A stretch of 11,975 nucleotides of DNA from the NCBI GenBank assembly GCA_031278255.1, contig JAITKU010000169.1, positions 1-11,975 of the forward strand, given 5' to 3'. The position numbers and the translations under genes are program-made. The DNA comes from Eubacteriales Family XIII. Incertae Sedis bacterium. Its GTDB lineage: Bacteria; Bacillota; Clostridia; Peptostreptococcales; Anaerovoracaceae. Shown here piece after piece: positions 7,182 to 11,975 of this stretch (positions are counted from its first letter, which is position 1; every line of letters begins with the position of its first letter). Under the pieces are notes generated by a model. It worked only from the letters and a program-made list of their open reading frames with translations. It was not told where the DNA came from and did not search any database.

Positions 7182-9140
7182 ATGAATCCGTATTATCCGC
7201 ATGTCTTTTCCCCGATTAAGGTGGGCAAACATACGCTGAAGAACCGCATACAGTTTTCGCCCATGGTGAGTTGCCTGTCCACGGCCTACGGCGAAGTTAC
7301 GACGGAATACGTCGATTTTATCGGTATGCAAGCGCGCACGGGCGCGGCCCTGATCACGATCGGCGCGACCTCCGTCGATGAGGATACGGGGACGGACTTC
7401 CCGGGCGAACTCTGCGTGACGCGTGACGCGTGTATCGGCGGGCTTTCGCGCATATCGGAGATGGCGCATCGCTACGGGGCCAAGATTTCCGCCGAACTGT
7501 GCCACGCCGGGCGGAACGCGGATCCCGATATCCTGCGGACGCCCTACGCTCTCGCGGCCTCGCCCCTGCCCCTGCCGGGCCGCAAACGTTACGTGAAAGA
7601 GATGGAGATACCCGAGATCGACCACGTGGTCAAGCAATACGCCGACTGCGCGGACAGGTTGCGCAAGGCCGACTTCGATATGGTGATGATCCACGGCGCG
7701 CACGGGAATCTCGTGGGTTCCTTCCTCTCCCCGGCGTTCAACTTTCGCAACGATATCTACGGCGGTTCCTTTGAGAACCGGATGCGCTTTCCGCTTGAGA
7801 TACTGGAAGCCATCCGCGACAAATGCGGCGACGGCATAGGGATCGAGTACCGGATCAGCGGCGATGAACTGATCCCGAACGGAACGCGCGTCGAGGACGC
7901 GATCCGATTCCTGCAGGTTGCGCAGAAATACATCGATTCCGTCGTCGTCTCGCGCGGACTCATCGTGGACAGGGATTACGAGTTTTATACGCAGCCGCCC
8001 TATTATAACGAATATTGCCACAATGTCCCCTATGCGGAGCGGATCAAGGGCGAGATCGATATCCCCGTCGCCACGGTCGGTTCCATCAAGAACGTGGAGA
8101 TGGCCGAAAAGATTCTGGCGGAAAACAAAGCGGATATCGTCGCGATGGCGCGCGCGCTTATGTGCGATCCCGAGATGCTGAAAAAGGCGGGGCGCGGGGA
8201 GACGGACACGATCAAGCCCTGCCTGCGCTGTTTGCAGGTCTGCAATCTGACCACCGCCGCGGGCCGGCCCATCTCCTGCGCGGTCAGCCCCGCCCTCGGC
8301 AACGAGGGCAAATATTCCGAGATACGCAGGGCGGATTCCCCCAAAAAGGCCGTGGTCGTCGGCGGCGGCGTCGCCGGCATGATGGCGGCGCAGACGCTCG
8401 TGCGGCGCGGACACGAGACGGTGTTGTTTGAGCAAGAGGATCGGCTCGGCGGGAGGCTCCCCGATATCTGCGGGTACTCTTTCAAGGACGATCTGCGGCA
8501 ATATACGGAATGGGATATCCGCACGACCATGCGCTGCGGCGCGAAGATTCTTCTGAACACGAAAGCCACGCCGGAACGGATTCTGAAAGAGGCGCCCGAT
8601 GTCCTTTACCTCGCGACCGGCGCGAAGCTCTTCACGCCCGATATCCCGGGCATCGACGGCGAAAACGTGACGGATGTCATTTCCGCGGACAGCGGCCGGG
8701 TAAAGACGGGCCGGCGGGTCGTCGTGTGCGGCGGCGGAATGAGCGGCCTCGAATGCGCGCTCGGGCTTGCGATGGACGAGGGCAGGGACGTGACCGTCGT
8801 GGATATCCTTGAAACAAAGGATTTTGCGAGCGAGATATTCGCGGCCACGCGCAACATGCTGTTCATGCTTTTGAAGAAGCACAATGTCAGGCTGATCGGC
8901 GGGCATAAGGCGGAGCGCATCCTGCCTGACGGCGTTGTGATCATGGACCGCAGCTGGAAGCGCACGACGCTCCCCTGCGACACGGTCGTGACCGCTTTCG
9001 GCATGGTATCGAACCGGGACGGCTTCGACGAACTCCTGTGGATCGTGCCCGAAACCTACGCGATCGGCGACTGCGGCGACGGCAGGAAGAGCATAGGCAA
9101 CGCGAACTACACGGCCTTTCACAATACGGTGATTGTCTGA
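7182..9140 (+). CDS. Old-Yellow-type FMN/FAD/[4Fe-4S] ene-reductase-like flavoprotein
   Basis: At 652 residues this has the full length and order of 2,4-dienoyl-CoA reductase, BaiCD/BaiH and 2-enoate reductase. An FMN TIM barrel (about 1-345) is followed by a cluster site CX2CX3CX11C (Cys347, 350, 354, 366), as in FadH. Then come an FAD-binding GGGVAG (394-399) and a nucleotide-binding GGGMSG (517-522). Barrel signatures include HAGR (108-111), HGAHGN (171-176), the SP-N-R-D-YGG-ENR block (183-200) and RISGDE (224-229). Such enzymes use NAD(P)H to reduce activated C=C bonds. The odd point is Asn176 where OYE1 has Tyr196 and FadH Tyr166, the usual proton donor. It probably acts on an enone or dearomatised intermediate of the neighbouring molybdoenzyme pathway. 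A relic of the MFS gene begins ten bases after its stop. Confidence 0.92.
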   Translation: MNPYYPHVFSPIKVGKHTLKNRIQFSPMVSCLSTAYGEVTTEYVDFIGMQARTGAALITIGATSVDEDTGTDFPGELCVTRDACIGGLSRISEMAHRYGAKISAELCHAGRNADPDILRTPYALAASPLPLPGRKRYVKEMEIPEIDHVVKQYADCADRLRKADFDMVMIHGAHGNLVGSFLSPAFNFRNDIYGGSFENRMRFPLEILEAIRDKCGDGIGIEYRISGDELIPNGTRVEDAIRFLQVAQKYIDSVVVSRGLIVDRDYEFYTQPPYYNEYCHNVPYAERIKGEIDIPVATVGSIKNVEMAEKILAENKADIVAMARALMCDPEMLKKAGRGETDTIKPCLRCLQVCNLTTAAGRPISCAVSPALGNEGKYSEIRRADSPKKAVVVGGGVAGMMAAQTLVRRGHETVLFEQEDRLGGRLPDICGYSFKDDLRQYTEWDIRTTMRCGAKILLNTKATPERILKEAPDVLYLATGAKLFTPDIPGIDGENVTDVISADSGRVKTGRRVVVCGGGMSGLECALGLAMDEGRDVTVVDILETKDFASEIFAATRNMLFMLLKKHNVRLIGGHKAERILPDGVVIMDRSWKRTTLPCDTVVTAFGMVSNRDGFDELLWIVPETYAIGDCGDGRKSIGNANYTAFHNTVIV

Positions 9141-9150
9141 GGCTGTTTGC

Positions 9151-9295
9151 GGCGGCGCCTTTTTGCCTGTGGCGGTCCGCGGCGTCGTCGCGCCGGCAAG
9201 CCGCCTCGCGATGTTTCCCGCAGGGCGATCGCGCAAGGCAAAGCTCGCCAAAACGGTCGGATCGCCGCCGACTCGCGAGTCGGCGGATTGATGCC
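9151..9295 (+). pseudogene. Decayed copy of the MFS 3' end (direct repeat copy B)
   Basis: This aligns gaplessly with 6948-7092 at an offset of 2203 bases and keeps an open frame ending in the same stop. The changes are not synonymous (several Leu to Pro or Arg in what was the last helix), so protein selection has been lost. Similarity begins within about ten bases of the flavoprotein stop and ends at 9295, just before the LysR leader. Either a tandem duplication of an MFS-flavoprotein unit collapsed by deletion, or this is one copy of a dispersed repeat that also forms the MFS tail. Confidence 0.75.
9265..9286. repeat. 22-bp perfect palindrome
   Basis: Half-site CCGCCGACTCG (9265-9275) is followed directly by its exact reverse complement (9276-9286). 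As RNA it would give a 9-bp G+C-rich stem with a CGCG loop. In copy A the same element has one wobble pair (T7069-G7076); here C9272 pairs with G9279. It lies between the flavoprotein gene and the LysR gene and may act as a transcript end, but no T-run follows. Confidence 0.75.
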
Positions 9296-9349
9296 ATGGG
9301 TTAAGACGAGTCGTCGGAACAATAACAATTTCAATGGGGGCCGGCAATT

Positions 9350-10261
9350 ATGAATATTTCGCTGTTCAAATATTTCCTTGTCCTTGCCGATACGTTAAGC
9401 TATACAAAGGCTGCCAATCAATTGTTCAAATCGGAATCCGTGCTGAGCCGTCAAATTTCACAATTGGAAAACAATTTAGGGATCAAGCTGTTCGACAGAA
9501 ATAAGAAAAGGGTTTCGCTTACGCCGGCCGGAAAGACCTTTGCCGACGGATTACGGCGTTTGAGCAAGAATTACGCCGCTTTGATCGAAGAGACCGAAGC
9601 CGTTCAATCGGGATATTCCGGGGTAATCAAACTCGCGGCGCTGTCGGGTGTAATACTGCATCATACCATGCTGGAACTCTTAAAGGGCTTCGAGCGGGAT
9701 TATCCCGACATTCGCATCGATTTGCGCACATACAATCTCGGCGATTTTCGCAATTTGATTTTGGATTACCGGATAGATTTCATCTATGGCGCGATCGAGG
9801 ACTTTTCCGACAATCCGGCATTTTCTTACCAAGTCGTGTGTTATGTCAAAAAGTACATTGTGGTTCCGAAGAACCATCCGATGGCAAACAAAAAAATCGA
9901 AGATTTATCCCCTGCCGATTTCAAAGAGGACACCTTTCTTTTCAGTACGCATCAGAGCCTCGCAATCAGAACATTTCTGAGTACGTGCCAAAATTTTGGA
10001 TTTATACCAAAATATACTACAATCGCCGATGAGAGTATGCTCATACTTTGGGTGGAAATGGGAAGAGGGATAACCCTTTTGGACGAAACGCATATGTTCC
10101 GAGGCAACGAGGATATTGTGCTTCTGCCCTTGCCGCTGCTGGGACACACCCAACTCGGGATCATTCATGACACGGGCAATCGGAAAGCCTGCAATATGCT
10201 TTTTCTCAGTTATGTTCAAAACGCAAATGCGACAAAGCAATTGCTCCCTCGGCGATGTTGA
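9350..10261 (+). CDS. LysR-type transcriptional regulator
   Basis: The protein is 303 residues, typical for the family. The N-terminal winged helix-turn-helix (about 1-62) shows the standard pattern: FKYFLVLADTLSYTKAANQL, then LSRQISQLENNLGIKLFDR, then LTPAGK. An effector-binding periplasmic-binding-like domain follows (about 90-295). Such proteins are tetramers that usually activate catabolic genes in response to a pathway metabolite. The start is ATG 9350; the preceding GGGGG (9336-9340) is a weak ribosome site. The gene is clearly more A+T-rich than the operon before it (42% G+C in one hand-counted line against 65% in the molybdoenzyme). It ends exactly where the convergent flavoprotein gene ends. 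Its targets are probably the flanking flavoprotein and molybdoenzyme genes, by context only. Confidence 0.92.
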   Translation: MNISLFKYFLVLADTLSYTKAANQLFKSESVLSRQISQLENNLGIKLFDRNKKRVSLTPAGKTFADGLRRLSKNYAALIEETEAVQSGYSGVIKLAALSGVILHHTMLELLKGFERDYPDIRIDLRTYNLGDFRNLILDYRIDFIYGAIEDFSDNPAFSYQVVCYVKKYIVVPKNHPMANKKIEDLSPADFKEDTFLFSTHQSLAIRTFLSTCQNFGFIPKYTTIADESMLILWVEMGRGITLLDETHMFRGNEDIVLLPLPLLGHTQLGIIHDTGNRKACNMLFLSYVQNANATKQLLPRRC

Positions 10262-11975
10262 TTATATATTGCATGAACGATCGTATGCCGTATAGTTCGC
10301 GTGCATGATCCCTTTTGCCGCGTCGCAGTCGCCCACATAATACACAAACGGCGTCAGTTCAAAGAACGCATCTTTCGCCGGATTGGGAATCATACCGAGC
10401 GCGTTGACGATATAATCGGCCTCCAGGGTCTTGTATTTCCAATGCTTGGATTCGATTTTCACATGATCGTTTCCGATTTCACGAACGATATGGTCCCCGA
10501 TTCGGGTGACATTGTGATCGTCCAGCAATTTCAGCAGCATGCCTCTGAGACAAACATTGGCCTCAAGGCCGAAGTCCTTTTCGGGAATCATGTCTACAAC
10601 CGTAACTTCACAACCCTCCATGCCGAGTGTCAGAGCGGATTCCAGCCCGCTCAAACCGGCGCCGCAAACAACGACCTTGCCGGAAACTTTCTTCCGCCCG
10701 GAGTCCACGTCGAGAACGCTGTATACCTTGTCCCCGTTCAAGCCGGGTATCGGCGGATTTGCCGGCACGGAACCTACGGCGACAATGATCGCGTCGGGCT
10801 TTTCCGCCAAAACCGTTTCGGGCGTTGCTTCTGTATTGAAACGTATATCCGCTCCGCATTCCATCGTTGCACGGACAAGCCAGTCGGTATATCTGCGCAG
10901 ATCATCTTTGAACGGCAATTTGTCGATATCATGCAACAATCCGCCGAGTCTGTCGGATTTTTCAAAGAGTACGACGCTGTGGCCCTTTTCCGTCAACGTG
11001 CGTGCGGCCTGTGTTCCCGCAATCCCTCCGCCGACAACGACGACCTTTTTTGTATGCAAAGCGGGCCAAGGTCTTACATAACGATCGTTGCGGCACAATC
11101 TCGGATTGACGGCGCAGTGGAGATGGGTGCCCACGCCGCCGTTACAGTTCCAACATCTGAGACAGGGCGTCGCCTTTTCCGGTTCGCCGCGGTAGGATTT
11201 ATTTAACATATCGGGATCGCTGAGAAGCGCTCTGGCTATGGCAACCATGTCCGCGCTGCCCTCATCGATGATTTTATCCGCTTGTTCGGCCGTCACAATA
11301 CCGCCGACGACACTGACCGGAATATGGATGTCCGGGTCCTGTTTTACCCGCCTTGCGAGGGGTACATTCGCTCCTTTCGGATGATAATAAGGAGGCATAC
11401 AATAGAAACTCTTTTTTATGTCAACGATCAGCCCGCAGGAAACAGTAACGAGATCAATATACCGCTGTGCCGTTTTCAGAAATTCGATAACGTCTTCGAT
11501 CTGCATACCGCCCTCGATCTTTTCATCGCCGCTGATCCGCAGTTCTACGACGAAGTCCGGACCCACGGCTTCCCGAACGGCTTTCAAGACCATCAGCGGA
11601 AATCGGCAACGGTTCTCGAAATTGCCGCCGTACATATCCGTGCGGTGATTGCTGTACGGGGACAAAAACTGTGCCAGCAGATTGCCGTGGGCGCCGTGGA
11701 TCAAAACGCCGTCGAAACCGCAACGCTTCAGGCGCACGGCGCAATCCGTGAAACACTCGATCGTGTGTTCGATATCGTGTTGATCCATTTCTTTTATATA
11801 TCGGCCGCGTCCGGGCAACGTGAAATTGCTCGGCGCAAGCACGGTTTTTTCCGTACAGGCCGCCGGGTCCGCACCGCGTCCCGCGTGAACAAGTTCGACG
11901 GAGAGTTTTGCACCGTGGCGGTGCGCGGCCTCGGTCATCCTGACCAGACCTCCGATCTTACTCTCGTCCGTCACA
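10262..11975 (-). CDS. Second Old-Yellow-type FMN/FAD/[4Fe-4S] flavoprotein (5' end cut by window)
   Basis: A paralog of the protein at 7182-9140, similar along its whole length. About 79 N-terminal residues lie outside the window: the visible part aligns with the other protein from its residue 80. The GTG at 11974 is therefore most likely an internal Val codon, not the start. In the visible fragment (numbered from that Val), HGAHGN is at 93-98, RISGDE at 146-151, and the Fe-S site is CX2CX2CX9C (Cys271, 274, 277, 287). Its first three cysteines are spaced as in trimethylamine dehydrogenase rather than FadH. FAD-binding GGGIAG is at 315-320, and a second nucleotide-binding GAGLSG lies further on. 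It again has Asn (98) where the family has the catalytic Tyr. Expected role: NAD(P)H-dependent reduction of an activated double bond in the same or a parallel pathway. Its stop directly abuts the LysR stop. Confidence 0.92.
   Translation of the reverse strand, partial: VTDESKIGGLVRMTEAAHRHGAKLSVELVHAGRGADPAACTEKTVLAPSNFTLPGRGRYIKEMDQHDIEHTIECFTDCAVRLKRCGFDGVLIHGAHGNLLAQFLSPYSNHRTDMYGGNFENRCRFPLMVLKAVREAVGPDFVVELRISGDEKIEGGMQIEDVIEFLKTAQRYIDLVTVSCGLIVDIKKSFYCMPPYYHPKGANVPLARRVKQDPDIHIPVSVVGGIVTAEQADKIIDEGSADMVAIARALLSDPDMLNKSYRGEPEKATPCLRCWNCNGGVGTHLHCAVNPRLCRNDRYVRPWPALHTKKVVVVGGGIAGTQAARTLTEKGHSVVLFEKSDRLGGLLHDIDKLPFKDDLRRYTDWLVRATMECGADIRFNTEATPETVLAEKPDAIIVAVGSVPANPPIPGLNGDKVYSVLDVDSGRKKVSGKVVVCGAGLSGLESALTLGMEGCEVTVVDMIPEKDFGLEANVCLRGMLLKLLDDHNVTRIGDHIVREIGNDHVKIESKHWKYKTLEADYIVNALGMIPNPAKDAFFELTPFVYYVGDCDAAKGIMHANYTAYDRSCNI

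Noticed and set aside
5789..7219. 476-codon plus-strand frame overlapping the MFS gene
   Set aside because: Arg/Gly-rich translation without hydrophobic helices. The frame at 5820-7088 gives a clean 12-helix transporter.
9305..9315. Short inverted repeat GACGA-G-TCGTC before LysR as an operator
   Set aside because: Five-base arms are expected by chance, and nothing else supports it.
7140..9347. 735-codon minus-strand frame opposite the flavoprotein gene
   Set aside because: The plus strand carries the full set of Old-Yellow, Fe-S and nucleotide-binding motifs. The antisense frame has no recognisable domain.
1..11975. CRISPR array, tRNA or rRNA genes, transposase genes
   Set aside because: I saw no regularly spaced repeats, no tRNA-like cloverleaf and no transposase-like protein. 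The only clear repeat is the two-copy MFS 3' end.

Overview
The window is about 12 kb of compact, mostly G+C-rich bacterial DNA (about 60-65% G+C in hand-counted lines inside the main genes). It has strong AGGAGG-type ribosome binding sites, a TTG start and a near-consensus sigma-70 promoter. The gene content is oxygen-sensitive: a molybdenum/Fe-S hydroxyl-transfer type enzyme and two FMN/FAD/[4Fe-4S] Old-Yellow-type reductases. This suggests a strict anaerobe, perhaps a gut, rumen or sediment member of the Bacillota or a similar group. The taxon is an inference; no rRNA or other marker is present.

Layout. Positions 1-435 hold no supportable gene, but they carry a good promoter (240-269) and a leader for a MepA-like MATE efflux pump (436-1806). 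A 335-base gap follows, with a G+C-rich hairpin and then an A+T-rich promoter region. It leads into a same-strand run of four genes: a molybdopterin oxidoreductase large subunit (2142-4862), its overlapping ferredoxin-type small subunit (4855-5667), an MFS transporter (5820-7088), and an FMN/FAD/Fe-S ene-reductase-like flavoprotein (7182-9140). A decayed copy of the last ~145 bases of the MFS gene lies directly behind the flavoprotein gene. Next comes a LysR-type regulator (9350-10261), visibly more A+T-rich. On the other strand, abutting it with no gap, is a second flavoprotein of the same family (10262-11975), cut by the window edge.

How the genes may work together. The large/small subunit pair matches the architecture of pyrogallol-phloroglucinol transhydroxylase. 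The large subunit has no N-terminal Fe-S motif but has an Asp-Ser-Trp motif at the expected place. The small subunit carries four Cys clusters and a C-terminal beta-barrel-like domain. Neither subunit has an export signal, and there is no membrane anchor. With a transporter, two enone/enoate-reductase-like flavoproteins and a LysR regulator, the simplest reading is an inducible cytoplasmic route for uptake and reductive breakdown of a polyhydroxylated aromatic such as a pyrogallol, catechol or plant polyphenol fragment. The exact substrate cannot be read from the sequence.

The most unusual points are these: both flavoproteins have Asn where the family normally has its proton-donating Tyr; the small subunit has 16 cluster-type cysteines; and the MFS 3' end is duplicated, including a hairpin that is a perfect 22-bp palindrome in the decayed copy.
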